From Thuidium tamariscinum (taxonomy: Eukaryota; Streptophyta; Bryopsida; Hypnales; Thuidiaceae): a stretch of 64,000 nucleotides of DNA. Under the pieces are notes generated by a model. It worked only from the letters and a program-made list of their open reading frames with translations, had not been told where the DNA came from and searched no databases. The stretch covers positions 20,268,001 through 20,332,000 of the forward strand of contig OX344757.2 of the NCBI GenBank assembly GCA_947034885.2, read 5' to 3'. The position numbers and the translations under genes are program-made. This document shows positions 53,001 to 64,000 of this stretch, one piece after another; the stretch's first letter is position 1, and each line of letters opens with the position of its first letter.

Positions 53001-54970
53001 TGTTATTATATTTTTGATTCTGGTGTCTAAGTCACGATTTTGTGTCATTGCAGGCGGTTCCACGGGTTGGGGTCCTTCAATTTTTGTTTTCCTGGGTGTC
53101 TTCCTCGTCATCACCATGTGGGCAGTGCTTGTTACGGAAGGTCGTCGAAAAATAAAAATGGTGTACTACAATTTTGAGTTAGCGCCCACCAAAGCGTATG
53201 TCTTCATCCGTCATCCTATATGTCTACCATTTCCTCTTTCACGGTGGACGTTCCCGTGTCCTCTTCTTCTCTTTGAGTGAACATGTTGCGTCACAGGGGA
53301 CACCCAAGAGTGCATAGAAGAGACTGGTTCTTTGCAGTTCACTAAATGGTTAACTGATTAATTGATTGGTGTCCTGGTTGGTGTTTCCATTTACAGGAAG
53401 GCGGATGTAGGATTGCAGGAAGTAGAGCCGTATATTCCTTTCAACATAAATCCTACAGGGATGCAGCCTGTACTTACTACGACATATCTTATGGCAGTGC
53501 CGTCACTTATTGCCAAGTACGATTCCCCTTCAACCAGAAACTAGGTTTTTTTATCCGAATTATATAGTTCATGTTTACTGCTTACGCTTTTGCTATTGCT
53601 TTGACTCATTAATGATCGATGATTTGGCAGCTTCACACGTGCTGGTGGTTTCTGGCACCAACTACGGAGCACATTAAACCCAGCATGGCCTCCTGCCCCT
53701 GGAGCAAGTCCTTTGGTCTACTATGGACTCAATGCTTTGTTTATTTTTATTTTCAACATTTTAGATATAGTAAGTGGAACTTCGAGCCTGGGGAAACGTT
53801 GGAATCTAAGCATGTGTATTTTTCTTGAAGAGCGTGAGAGTGCATTAAGTATTCATGGATCAGTGATAATCATATCTGTGTATAATTCTGGAATTATTTT
53901 TGCCGCTATTGTGTGTTGTGTAAGGTATGGGCACCGAGAATTGCCACTTGAAATGCATGACATCTGAATTTTTGAGGTGGCTGTTTTTGGGTGCACATAC
54001 CTTACCTTTTGTTAATGGATGGCACCTCTGAGAGGTAGTTTAGGATATTGGTTTCAGTGTACCTTCTGGGAGTAGAGCTTCCGATTTGCTGATTATGGTA
54101 TATATGCTTCTTCTTCAGTACTTTTGGAAGCTGTGGTGAAATACTTTTAAGGTGTGCATGGGGACTTCATAATAGAGGATACTCACCGACTGGTTTCAAA
54201 CTCTTGCAGGTGGATACGCCAAAAGAAATTACTGAGTACTTGATGAAGATTGGTGCTAGGGTGCCTCAAATAAAGCCCGGTCGTCAAACTATTGAGTATC
54301 TAACTAAAGTCCAAAAATCGACACGTTTTTGGGGTGCGTTTCTCCCACCTTGATTTCTATTTTTGCACTAACGCACATCTCAAACGTCCGTAGAGTTTAT
54401 TTGTTGTACTACCCTAACGCTTAATATGCCAAGTTAGATTTTCTACTAGTGGTTGGGGGTTGATCTTGTATGGTTGCTGCAAACGATAGGGCAGAGAATA
54501 AGTTTTAGCGCAGTGTCATGATGCTCTGGTGCTTGTTCTCCTTGCTGCGACAGGAGGTGTTCTGTTAGCGATGTTGGTGACAGTATCAACAATAGTGGAC
54601 AACAGATTCAGAGCTATTCACCAGGGTGGCAGCATTGGTTTCACATCTATGCTCATTATTGTGCGTCTCCCTGCGTTTTTAAAATTTTTATCATTCTATA
54701 ACGCTTAGATATATCCGCTGTCCATTATCTTGGATGATCACTCCATGAAGTGCAGGGAGGGCATGTTGTGCAGTACCGGAATTTGCAATGGTGCTGTCAG
54801 ATAATTGTTGCTAAAGAAGGATGCTGAGGCCAATTCCATTCTTCGAATCTGTATGCTGACTCTGGTGATTTGTGTATCAGGTGGGCTCAATTATTGAGTT
54901 AAGGAGGTCATACATGGCCTATAATGTGATGCCAGAGCTTAGCAAGGTCTTGAAGCGTTATGGAGCTTAA
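50088..54970 (+). CDS. SCY2: Plastid SecY homolog SCY2 (inner-envelope translocase)
   Basis: Multi-spanning channel subunit; SCY2 works with SECA2 and SECE2 in the plastid inner envelope to insert membrane proteins. Twelve exons: 50088-50703, 51496-51584, 51736-51815, 52274-52363, 52523-52614, 52766-52849, 53054-53195, 53397-53516, 53631-53769, 54210-54333, 54554-54660, 54881-54970. They total 1773 nt (590 residues), phases consistent. Residues 1 to about 145 are transit peptide and acidic linker. SecY then begins with SEIRRRFFVTTVLLMASRAG and continues with FVPLPGFDRRSMPGDY, FQLGISPYILSSIVMQ, VKLRKEGIDGNEKIKKY, ITMWAVLVTEGRRKIKM, VEPYIPFNINPTGMQPVLTT, IEYLTKVQKSTRFWGG and the C-terminal SIIELRRSYMAYNVMPELSK. 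SCY2 rather than thylakoid SCY1 is chosen from the VEPYIPFNINP loop and IELRRSY ending, by recall. The ATG is the first in frame after the upstream stop. Introns 1 and 9 contain MITEs. Confidence 0.92.
51228..51398. mobile_element. AGGTAG-family MITE in SCY2 intron 1
   Basis: Ends AGGTAGAGGAGCC and GGCTCCTCTACCT, left flank TA (51226-51227), right flank TC where TA is expected (one mutation). A related CCTCTACCTTA end occurs at 51153-51164. Confidence 0.65.
53923..54002. mobile_element. 80-bp AGGTA-family MITE in SCY2 intron 9
   Basis: Ends AGGTATGGGCACC and GGGTGCACATACCT, flanked by TA (53921-53922, 54003-54004). The interior is partly palindromic. Lies in the intron after the FNILDI exon. 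Confidence 0.75.
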
Positions 54971-56173
54971 AATTAGACGTGCTAGCACGCAGCCGATGTT
55001 GTTACCCAAATACCTGCAGATTCGGCACTCCTATCACGAGCATACATACTTGGTAACTTCCTTTCCTTCAAGCATCGTACTCTTGCAAAGTTTGTTTGAA
55101 TGGCTTCCTTTTGGTGGCATAGTCTGTAGGTGGATGTTTTTTCATATGCTTGCTCTCATTTTATAACTCCGGTACTTTTTATTTTATAGGAAAGAAGAAG
55201 CTTGACGAGAGGGTTTTATATCGTGGTATTGATAATGATTCAATAAATGCGACAGTATCTTTTAAGGTGAAAAACCCAGAGTGTCGTACTCTTTCATTTA
55301 AGTTCTGCTCATGATCTTCAACAAATTTAAGGACGGGGAGAAACATGTTTTCTTGTCAATTCGAGTGCGTGTGTAGGCGTTGATGCCTTGCTGTTAGTGA
55401 CACTCGTATATAGATGATCCAGATTGGGAAGCCGAATACGAGGATTGGAATGATTGTCTATGTGAATTCAATAAAAAAGCGAGAGCTTTCACTTGCTCTG
55501 ATACTTCGTCGGTGTACTGATATTATTTCTCATATTTTTTACGGTGTCCTGTGCAAGATAGAGCTTTAGTAATGAGTATCTGAAAGTTGGCATTAGCTGG
55601 GAGGTATGCTTTAAAGTAGCAGCACCTAAAATAGTCCGATTAGAGATTGAGCATGGTACCTATGAGTGAACAAAGATTCTTTATGCCCAGTCTTGTTGGT
55701 TGTCAAAAGGGATTTTTTAGATTCTCTTAAAATGCATTTTTGGACATTATGAATAAACTTTGATTGAGCACAGTACGTATGAGTGAACAAAGAAACTTTA
55801 TGTCCAATCTTGTTGGTAGCCATAAGGGATTTTTAGATTCTTTAAAAATGCATTTTTGGACATTATGAATAGACTTTGAATCCTAAAAGTGCTAGAGATA
55901 TGTGTACCCCAAATCAATGGTAAACTCTCATAAGGGTTTACATATTTTAGGCATGAATCTAGATAAATTTAAATCTTTTGACTTGAACTTATTTATAACT
56001 CTTAAATAAAAGATAATCTAAATCACATTTGATTTGAAATATGATTTATAAAATTGTAGACAAATTCTACAAAGATGCAATCCTATTTCTTGAATGAATA
56101 GGTTCATTTTTTGTTTCTACATTCTTGCAATAAGTCACATTGTTTCATTTTGTTTCTTGGCATCCTTCCTACA
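54971..56173. other. SCY2 3' flank; no further gene recognised
   Basis: The first ~600 bp are less AT-rich and may be 3' untranslated region or a decayed exon; no continuing SecY sequence or new domain is visible. Contains the duplication at 55645-55878. Confidence 0.4.
55645..55878. repeat. 117-bp direct tandem duplication
   Basis: Two adjacent units start GATTGAGCAYRGTAC and end TTTTTGGACATTATGAATA-ACTTT, about 88-90% identical by eye. Confidence 0.85.
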
Positions 56174-56817
56174 TTCACCCCTAAATGCCCAAGGCCTATT
56201 TTGAGTGTCTTGGAATTTGTTCTAAATTGAACAAAATGCCAACATTTTGATAAGATGTATCAACTTCTTTTGAATTGTAACCGTACAAATTCAAACTAGA
56301 CATGTTAGAAATCTCATGGAAAAAGAAAATACAACAATATCACTTACGAAGTGAAAGATTATAATGTTTGACCATGAGGGTGTTAAAACTACAAAAATCT
56401 TTCAATCCTCTTTTCACAAGTCAAATCTAAAACAATGGTGACCAAAACAATGAGGTGAAAGGGCCTAACATGTATAACCCCAATCAATTTATGGCTTCTT
56501 AAAAACTACTTTGTAATTTTTTTAAATGAATTTAGAATGTGATTTTTGATCCAAGATCTAGTGTATTTGAGGCTCATTTCCAAGAGCTCTTAATACTATG
56601 GGAAGTCAAGATTGCAATGGGTACCCTTGCACAAAAACTTGTATAGAAAAATCACTATCATTCATTTTTCAGATCAAATTTTTGACACTAAAACTAGACT
56701 TCTAGAAGAACTTTCCAAAAATATAAACTACTAAAAATAGCAACTTGGTTAGGTTTTATTTAACTCGAAAGTTTTGCAAACACTAGATTCTTGGTGCCTT
56801 AGGCTGTTAGGGATTAA
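56174..56817. mobile_element. TTAA-family element, CCTAAATGCCCAAGG subtype
   Basis: Left end (TTCA)CCCCTAAATGCCCAAGGC, right end GCCTTAGGCTGTTAGGGATTAA. The interior is an inverted copy of the arms of 58671-60111 (AGATCTAGTGTATTTGAGGC, AATGGGTACCCTTG). Confidence 0.6.
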
Positions 56818-57478
56818 TCCTTAGTCTAGCATGCTTAGACTTGGACTTAGACTTAGACATGTTTTGTTTGCTATCTAATATAAAATATGAAGTATCTATC
56901 CATTCTATCTAGTCAAGAGTATGATCCAAGTCATCCCCTTCTTTGTAAATGAATTGATTTCAAACAATGGTGACATCTTTGGGGCCTTTTGGAGGACAAG
57001 TTTAAGAATGGTGATTGGTTTAGGTCCTTTAAGGTTGATGAATTTAAAAATACCATATTTGCAATTTTGTCAATTGTTTTTGAAATGTAGGTTGGAAAAA
57101 GCTTGTACACCATTAAGAGATAGATCATTCTTGCTTTAAAGGTGCGGCTATTCAAAAGGGATAGGTGAGTGGCATGAATGGGTATCCTATACAATTGACT
57201 ATGAAAGTGCATATAACATTGTGCTAGAGTAAAAAATTACACAACTTTAAGAATTAAATTTCCGTCAAGAAGGCTAACATTCTTATAAATGAAAAACATT
57301 GTTGGACCATCCACCTAAGAGGTACCAATTAAATGTAATTTTTGAAAAGCACCAATCTTACATTAGTTTTGAATTTTTCTATGCACATTTAATCTTTATT
57401 ATTTCTATATATGGACTATATTTCAATTAGATTGTATGATTTGAAGTTTGTAAAGTAGACCTCTAAATGCTCTTGAGG

Positions 57479-57528
<50 letters not shown>

Positions 57529-58670
57529 TATATATATATATATATATATATATCTGTGTGTGTGTGTCAAAGCCCTATTGTTCCTTCCATTTGTTTATAC
57601 TTGCCTTTATTTTCCACTCCCAATAATCCAAGGGACTATTCATGCACTATTTATGAACAATCTAAGGGTGACCACATCCTTTTTATACCTTCTAATGTTG
57701 TATTAATCAACAATTGCATGAAAAAATGTTTTTTACCAACTTCTAAAGACTTCACCCAAGGTACATTAGATGTTGAATTTGTATTTGAATATCAATTAAA
57801 ACTCCTTCAAAAAAGTGATTTGATAATATGAAGTGAGAAAAACTCCAATTTCCTATGTTCTTATTGCAAAGGCCTTTTTAAGGTTGGTTTTTGATTATAG
57901 AGTATTCATACTACACAAATTACTATAATTATTTGAGAAATTGGATTTTTTTCAACAAAGTTAGGAAATACTAAAGTGTAAGTATATACTACTTGTATAA
58001 TATGATTCTTCAAATTTTTTTCTATCAATTGAATAATTTTTCATAGTTCAATCAAATTTGTAAGTGAAAAAATAACTTTTGGTAGTAAGTAAATTTCTAT
58101 CAAGATTATTTAGTAAGCAGGCTAAACATTTTTGGGAATTTTTTAGTAGAAACTTTCCAACTTTCCAAATTATATCAAAGTAAAATATTACTAACTAAAC
58201 TATAGAGTGATTCATGTATTTATATTTATTCCAAAAATCTCTAACCATTTTAGTTGATAATATTTCATCCAATAAAACTTTCAAATTTTTGAAAATCCTC
58301 ATAAGAAAACTCTTAAAAGAAATCTCATTCTACTTACTAAAGAATTTTTTATAAATCTATTTTTAATAAAAAATTAATTTACTAATTAATTTGATTAAAC
58401 TATAAAATATTCAAGTGTTATTTATACTATAATATATTGAGATTTTGTTTTAAATCTCAAATTCTTAAAGTTAGCTATAGCAATTTTTCTTATAAATATA
58501 CAAAACATTTTGAGAGCCACTATAAGATTTGCACTTCAATACTAATACACTTAATGATTCATCAAATATTAGAGCAAACAACTACTGACAATTGCATACA
58601 ATTTAGACCTCCATTACTAACCTTGCACATAGATGAACTTATAAAATTGGTTTATAAAAAGAATCCTCCT
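56818..58670. other. AT-rich spacer with a long microsatellite
   Basis: No gene recognised. A ~90-bp (TA)(CA)(TA)(TG) tract sits at 57479-57568. Confidence 0.4.
57479..57568. repeat. Compound (TA)n(CA)n(TA)n(TG)n microsatellite
   Basis: Order TA, CA (about 18 units), GA, TA (about 13 units), CTG, TG. The CA and TG runs are complementary and flank the TA run, so the tract can fold on itself. Confidence 0.95.
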
Positions 58671-58922
58671 TTAATTCCTAAATGCCCAAGGCACCAAAAC
58701 TTGGTGTTTGCCAAACTTTGAAGTTAAATAAAACCTAATTGAATTGCTATTTTTAGTAGCATATATTTTTGAAAACTTCTTTTTGAAGTCTAATTTAAGC
58801 ATAAAAAATCTGATTTAAAAAACAATTGGTTATGATTTTTCAATTCAAGATCTTGTGTAAGGGTGCCCATTGCAATCCAAGCTTTCAATAGTATTGAAGG
58901 CTCTTGGAAATGAGCCTCAAAT

Positions 58923-59771
58923 ACGACGGTAGTTTGTGAGCCTAAAAGCATGAGCTTGCGAGCTGTGAGTGTAGGTTTTGTAAGCCCAGAGAATTAACCA
59001 AAAAAAAATGTGAATTTTCTAAGCCAAGAGAAAAAAAAAGTAAAGTCATTTAAAAAAAATCCATTTATAGTAAAATTTCAGCTTTATGACCATGGACCTA
59101 TGACCGTGGACCTATGACTGTGGAAATGTGGTTAATGTATTTTAAAATTTCAAACCCAACTATCTCTAAAGGGCCTCTCAATACCTTCCAAAAAAAAATT
59201 TGAATTTTTGAATTCTTTTTTGAAGTTCAAAATCTAGAATCTAAGAAGGTTTTTTTGAGGGTGATGGAGTCGTGAAAAAAAAAGGGGGGGGGGGTTGGTT
59301 TCCCCCCCCCCCCCCGACTTTATCACCCTGGAATTGATCTCTCGGTACCGAGATAAGGTTTTTGAGGGTGAAAAGTTGCAACAAAAATGAACTAGTAACA
59401 TAGTCGGAAAAAAAGAAAAAAAAGTTGAAAAAATATGAAAAAAAAAGTTTTGAGAGCTCCAAAGCCCTCTACCTCCAAACCCCTTTCAATATCAAGAGGG
59501 ATTTTGGAGGGTGATGGAGTTGCAAAAAAAATTTGAAAAAAAGGACTGAAAAAAAATCTAAAAAAAATCTAAAATTTAAAAAAAAAAAGTTTTGAAAGTC
59601 ACGAATTTCAAATCTCATGAAGGGGATACTAGATATAAAAATCCAAAATCCTTAAAGCATGGTAATAGGTCGATGCCCTAACAATCACTAAAAATTTCAC
59701 CAAAAATTCTAGGCTCACAAGCTCACATGCTCATAGGCTCACGCTTGCAGGCTCACAAAATAGCATCCCTG
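58923..59771. mobile_element. hAT-like non-autonomous insertion with repetitive interior
   Basis: Flanked by direct CCTCAAAT (58915-58922, 59772-59779; the match extends to GCCTCAAATAC). The right end read inward is CAGGGATGCTATTTTGTGAG, a hAT-style terminus; the left end shares TTTGTGAGCCT. The interior has repeated TTTTGGAGGGTGATGGAGT-like and A-rich tracts, CTATGACCGTGGAC units and the G11/C14 pair. No ORF of note. Confidence 0.65.
59284..59315. repeat. Homopolymer pair G11 ... C14
   Basis: Eleven G (59284-59294), a TTGGTTT spacer, then fourteen C (59302-59315). Self-complementary hairpin with a 7-nt loop. Exact run lengths may be affected by sequencing error. Confidence 0.85.
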
Positions 59772-60111
59772 CCTCAAATACACTAGATCTTGGAGAAAAA
59801 ACCACATTAGAAATCATTTAAAAAAGTTGTAGAGTAGATTTTGAGAAGTCACAAATTGATTGGAGTTATGTATGGTATGCCCTTCAACTTCTTATTTTTT
59901 TGGTAACCAATTTTTTTGGATTTGTCATGTGAAAAGAGAACTGAAAGACTTCAACTTATTTTTACAATTTTAATACTTTTGTGATCAAACACTATAATCT
60001 TTCAATCTATAAGTGAAAGTTCATAAAGCACATCAAAATGTTGACTTTTTGTTCAATCAATTAAAGCAAATTCCTACAAGCTCAAAAATGCTTTGGGCAT
60101 TTAGGGGTTAA

Positions 60112-61180
60112 ATTACAAACCACTCATAGAATAAAGAGTCACTCAAACATCCTATAAACAACCCATAACTTCTCTTCCATATATCTAATGATATTTAAGG
60201 GTTTATCATTAAAGATAGATACATTATTCCTTGTTAGCATCAAGGCAATGATTTTTTCAAAAAAATAACTGATTTGTTTGATGGCTTGCATGGAAATGAG
60301 GCCAAGACTAGGATAATAGAATTAGGCAGTGAACAAAAATGGGCTATATAAAATAGTGGAATAGGCTACCTCAACAATTAGGTTGCCTTATTTAAAGAAA
60401 GCTATTTTTAAGCCATCAAAGTCAACAAATATTTCTTCAAATGATTCTATTTGTACCTATGAAGGTTCATAAGTTTCAATTAGAAGTGAATACATAATTC
60501 AAAATAGTGCATTCTTATAGAAGAACAATAAATCTTTACACAGTATTGAGTGTCAAGAAATTAGTTAGGGGCAATCAAATTTCACTATTTTGCATAGGTT
60601 ACCCTAATTGATTATTTCTTTGCAAAACAAACCTAACTACACTAAAGAAATACTGCTATTTTAAAAAATGAGGGCATTGTTACATATCCACTGAAATCTC
60701 TTTAGAGATAATTGTAAAACTTTTGGAGATGCTTGAATTGAAAGAAAGATGTGTATGTGTGGATATTTCTTAGATATCTCTACAAACAAATTTTGAAAAC
60801 TCATTACCAATGTTTTTTTATTATATTTCTTGTAAAACCATAAAAATTGAAATAAAAAAACTCACCAAAAATGAAGATTTACTTTTCTAGACCCAAAATT
60901 TGGTATACGTGATTTTGATGGCAGAAGATATCAATGTTAATAATGCAAAAGATAAAATGTTAACTTTGCAAATCCAATGCCGACCATTGACCTAATACCA
61001 CTCAAATGTATGACCCTTGTTGATTTTAGAATGAGAATCTATGACAATAGTAAATGCCTTAACTTCACGATAAGTGAATTTCTAGCATGTACTATTGTAG
61101 TAGAATCTCATTGTAGAATCAATGATGCTCCTATATTTGGCATTTGGTCAATTGTTGGTATTGGGTTTGCCTACCTTCCC
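60112..61180. other. AT-rich spacer, nothing recognised
   Basis: No supported gene; one 105-codon ORF near 60977-61294 runs into the following transposon and has no domain. Confidence 0.4.
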
Positions 61181-61430
61181 TTAACCCCTGAGCGCCCAGC
61201 CCATGTTCACCAAAATGCAAACTCTTTGGAACTCATTCCACTCAAACAATCATTTAAAATACAATCTACAATTTTTGACCGTACCGATTGGTAGTAGAGA
61301 GAGGCTTATAGCTCCATGTGAAACGACCAATCATTTCACCGTACCATCGAGAAAATTATAACGGTCAAACAAGGACAATCTTTCAAGTCAAAGAGGCCAT
61401 ATTTTGGCCTCTTGGGCGCTCAGGGGTTAA
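61181..61430. mobile_element. TTAA-bounded element, GAGCGCCCA subtype
   Basis: 250 bp with perfect 18-bp terminal inverted repeats, TTAACCCCTGAGCGCCCA and its reverse complement. Interior without ORF. Confidence 0.85.
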
Positions 61431-61748
61431 CTTATAACACCCCACTTTACAAGACATGTTATTTCCCTATAAGATTATTAGGATGAATAGTTGCACTTCT
61501 GTCCTACAGAGAAGGATTCTCATTCATTCATTGAGAAAATGGTAGTGGCATCGTTTATTTTGTTAAAAACGAAGGCGGTGCGGAAGCTGCGTTCCTTTGT
61601 CGACGGTTTTCCAATGATCGAGGCCTGGCGTCTGTGACTCTGTGCGTGCTCTTCGAAAAAGTTTACGTCGAAACCATTGGGTCGAATCCTTCGGTCACGC
61701 AACAAGTCACTGTGGTAGCCCACGGCAGTACGATCTGACTCATACTCG
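61431..61748. other. Transition from AT-rich to GC-richer sequence
   Basis: The 61482-61506 stretch (GAATAGTTGCACTTCTGTCC) resembles 2675-2700. From about 61560 G+C and CpG content rise. No gene recognised. Confidence 0.35.
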
Positions 61749-62500
61749 GATTCAGTTGATGGATGCATATCCAGAAGTATATGGTGAAGTATCCAGAAGG
61801 CGCGAAGGAATATTCCTTGAGTTCGTGCGATTCTCGACGGAGGAGTGCATCGGAAGGAGGTTCAGTTGGGAGAGGTTTGAATGTTGTGGGCGCTCAACTG
61901 AACTGCTGTTGATGGTCGGTCGGATATTTTAACTTGATCTCCGGTAAGTTAGATGTGGTTCAAGTTGCACGTAGGCACCTCCCGGCCGTCGCACAACGGC
62001 AACCAACCAACTTAACCGCTTATTGTGCGAGTTTCTGAGTAAAAGCGTAAAAGGAGCGCCACGTGTGAAGGAGGAGCGCCACGCGTGAAGTACCCAGAAG
62101 CAGACGCGAAGGAAGATTTCTTCATTCTGATTCAGTTGATCGATGCATTTCCAGAAGTATCCAGAGGTATACGGTGAAGAATCCAGAAGGCGCGAAGGAA
62201 TATTCCTTCGCACGATTCTCAACGGAGGAGTGCATCGGAAGAAGGTTCAGTGGGAGAGGTTTGAATGTTGTGGGCGCACAACTGAAGTGCTGTTGATGAT
62301 CGGATATTTTAACTTGATCTCCGGTAAGTTAGATGTGGTTCAAGTTGCTCGTATCCACAAGGAGGCACCTCCCGGCCATCGCACAACGGCAACCAACTAA
62401 CTTATTGTGCGAGTTTCTGAGTAAATAAAATCGTAAAAGGAGGAGCGCCACGCGTGAAGTAAGTACCCTGAAGCAAACGCGAAGGAAGATTCCTTCATTC
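61749..62500. repeat. 380-bp tandem duplication, 2 copies
   Basis: GATTCAGTTGAT at 61749 and 62129 starts each unit. Shared blocks in order: CAGAAGGCGCGAAGGAATAT, GGAGGAGTGCATCGGAAG, GAGGTTTGAATGTTGTGGGC, GATATTTTAACTTGATCTCC, GGTAAGTTAGATGTGG, GGCACCTCCCGGCC, and TTATTGTGCGAGTTTCTGAG. A third, truncated piece of the junction (GAGCGCCACGCGTGAAGTA) follows at about 62440-62520, and GTGGGCGCACAACTGAACTG recurs at about 63652. Open frames cross each copy (about 61642-61932, 62143-62400) but have no recognised domain. Confidence 0.8.
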
Positions 62501-63998
62501 GATTCTCAACGGATGAGAGCATCAAAGTAGTTGGCGAATTTATTGGCGAATTTTCGCCAAATGCGAAGGGAAATAAGGGATTGAAAAATTCTACATGGGG
62601 AAAAAGTTTTAAGAAATAAAAAAAATTCGCCTGACGTGGACCACTTAGGGGGCTGCAAAAGCCTCGTCAACCACTATGTCCCCAGTTTCATCGCCACTCT
62701 AGCCTCCGCTCTCCTCTACTTTTTCGCCTCCCCAACTTGTCGCCTTCCATCTTCTCGCCAGAGCTGCCTGTAGAGCCGCAAAGTGCTTCTTAATTTGGGG
62801 CTCCCTCCCCTGCAATCAAAAACAACAACTGGATGTTCTTTTCCATGAAAGAAGGACGCATGTGGATGGAAAAATCGTGGTTTGGATTTTGAACTGGGGG
62901 TATTTACTTGATTGAAGGCTCCTAGCCTACTTTGAAGCTTCAATTGGGTTTACTGGCTGCTTCTCATCTACTCTGCGTCTCCAGGTTGCTCAGTATTGTG
63001 GCTGACCTGTTGGCCTTTCTGGCTTTGTAGTCGGATTGATTTTGAGGGGGTATTGGGTTTTAGAAAATGTAGATTAAAAATTCTTTTTGCCCGAGCTTGT
63101 CCCTTAGTTCGTGTGTACTTTTTTCCCTATCAATGGTAATAGTCCATGTGTTTTAAGAAGAAAAAAAAATTGTGGTTTAGAACAGAGGCTGCTATATCCT
63201 TCCATGAGGAGACGATTGCTCTTCAGAAAAGGATTGGAACTGCTGAAGATTCGAAGTATGAGGTGTGAAAGTTTTGCATGATGGTTAGACTACTTTAGGA
63301 GATCTAGTTCTAATGGTAAGCATTATGCACATGGAAATATGTGGTAAGTTGAGTCTAATACATTTTTGCACTGTTGTGTCAAAAAGCTAAAACTAAAAAC
63401 AAAAATTCAAAAACAATTACAGTTGGAGCAAAAGAAAAGTGATCCAAAATTAACTGAAGTCGCCAAATCCACCAATCCATGTGGATGAATGCATTGTAGC
63501 TAGTAACGTTGGTAATAAATAGCCAAAAGTCGCCAAAAAGATTCCACCCTAAACTTGCGGCAGTGTGTTGCTCGACTGCCCAAAATCCTTAAAATATTCA
63601 CTGCATCAAAGGGCAACCGGCAGCGTGATGAGGAAGGAAGTGTGATGTTGTGGTGGGCGCACAACTGAACTGTTGTTGATCGATGATCGGACACAATAAG
63701 GGTAGTCATGGCTCTTCCTCCCTGCCGAACTTCGCCACCGTTAAGCGTCGTAGCAGCTTAGGGTTGGCTCTTGCGAGACAGCATGCAACGAAATATTCTT
63801 CGACGGCAAAGACTTTGCTGTGTTGCTTATTCTACTCCGGAGGTGAATAAGCGGTGTGAAGAACCGTTAGTAAGCGAAGTTGTTACCGGAAGCTGCCGAT
63901 CGCACCGTCAGAGTTGCCAATCTCGCACGATTCCGATTCTCTATGCTCACCGCATTCAAAAGGGGTGTCCCAGCTCCTTCATGCTAATTGACTCCTGA
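62501..63998. other. GC-richer right end, no gene assigned
   Basis: Contains GGCGAATTTATTGGCGAATT followed by TTCGCC (about 62534-62558), suggestive of an inverted-repeat end, and an ORF open to the right edge (63771-63998, Arg/Cys-rich, starts MRDSMQRN) that might be a first exon cut by the window. No family recognised. Confidence 0.35.
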
Positions 63999-64000
63999 TT

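Larger units (their letters stand above)
58671..60111. mobile_element. TTAA-family element split by an inserted element
   Basis: Left end TTAATTCCTAAATGCCCAAG, right end CTTTGGGCATTTAGGGGTTAA. Without the ~850-bp insertion at 58923-59771 it is about 590 bp and matches 56174-56817 in the opposite orientation. Confidence 0.7.

Noticed and set aside
57467..57831. 79- and 91-codon ORFs beginning in the CA/TA microsatellite
   Set aside because: Start is low-complexity repeat translation (Tyr/Ile/Thr/His runs); no domain.

Overview
The window is nuclear DNA of a land plant. It encodes plastid-type threonine deaminase and the second plastid SecY (SCY2), an LRR receptor kinase with GT-AG introns in almost every LRR repeat, plant-type telomere-like repeats (CCCTAAA) and a CACTACAAG-ended MITE. 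The LRR-kinase style, short introns and AT-rich, MITE-crowded spacers suggest a non-seed plant (moss, liverwort or lycophyte), but this is a weak inference. No prokaryotic, viral or organellar block was seen.

Layout. (1) 0-2 kb: last three exons of a receptor-like kinase whose 5' part lies outside the window. (2) 3.9-7.4 kb: a decayed hAT transposase interrupted by a CACTA-ended fold-back MITE; removing the MITE and one target duplication restores the reading frame. (3) 9.4-14.7 kb: a complete 15-exon LRR receptor kinase (823 codons as modelled). Its last three exons and 3' flank duplicate the 0-2 kb locus, so the two are tandem paralogs and the second gene may be a chimera. (4) 19.2-22.1 kb, minus: threonine deaminase (2 exons, 653 codons), with a broken tandem copy of its own 3' end beside telomere-like repeats. 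(5) 23.8-24.7 kb, minus: four exon-like blocks of a myotubularin phosphatase without the catalytic loop; about 1 kb away is a lone transit-peptide-like exon. (6) 30.8-37.1 kb, minus: 13-exon NVL/CDC48C-type double AAA-ATPase (913 codons). (7) 50.1-55.0 kb, plus: 12-exon SCY2 translocase (590 codons). (8) 37.6-49.7 kb and 55-61 kb: gene-free, AT-rich blocks with many short inverted-repeat transposons. (9) 61.5-64 kb: GC-richer sequence with a 380-bp tandem duplication and no recognised gene.

The intact genes are unrelated in function (cell-surface signalling, isoleucine synthesis, ribosome biogenesis, plastid protein translocation). The most distinctive content is the set of non-autonomous DNA transposons. 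At least nine have inverted repeats starting TTAACCC(C)T, one being a 714-bp near-perfect fold-back. Others are a TA-flanked AGGTAG family with a nested insertion whose empty site is also in the window, two Mutator-like elements with 9-bp target duplications, two ATAACATTCAGTAGC MITEs, and a 1.29-kb fold-back with TA flanks and CAGTGGGG ends. Several sit in introns of the housekeeping genes. Exon boundaries were derived by hand from GT-AG sites, phase continuity and family resemblance; all identities are from recognition, not searches.
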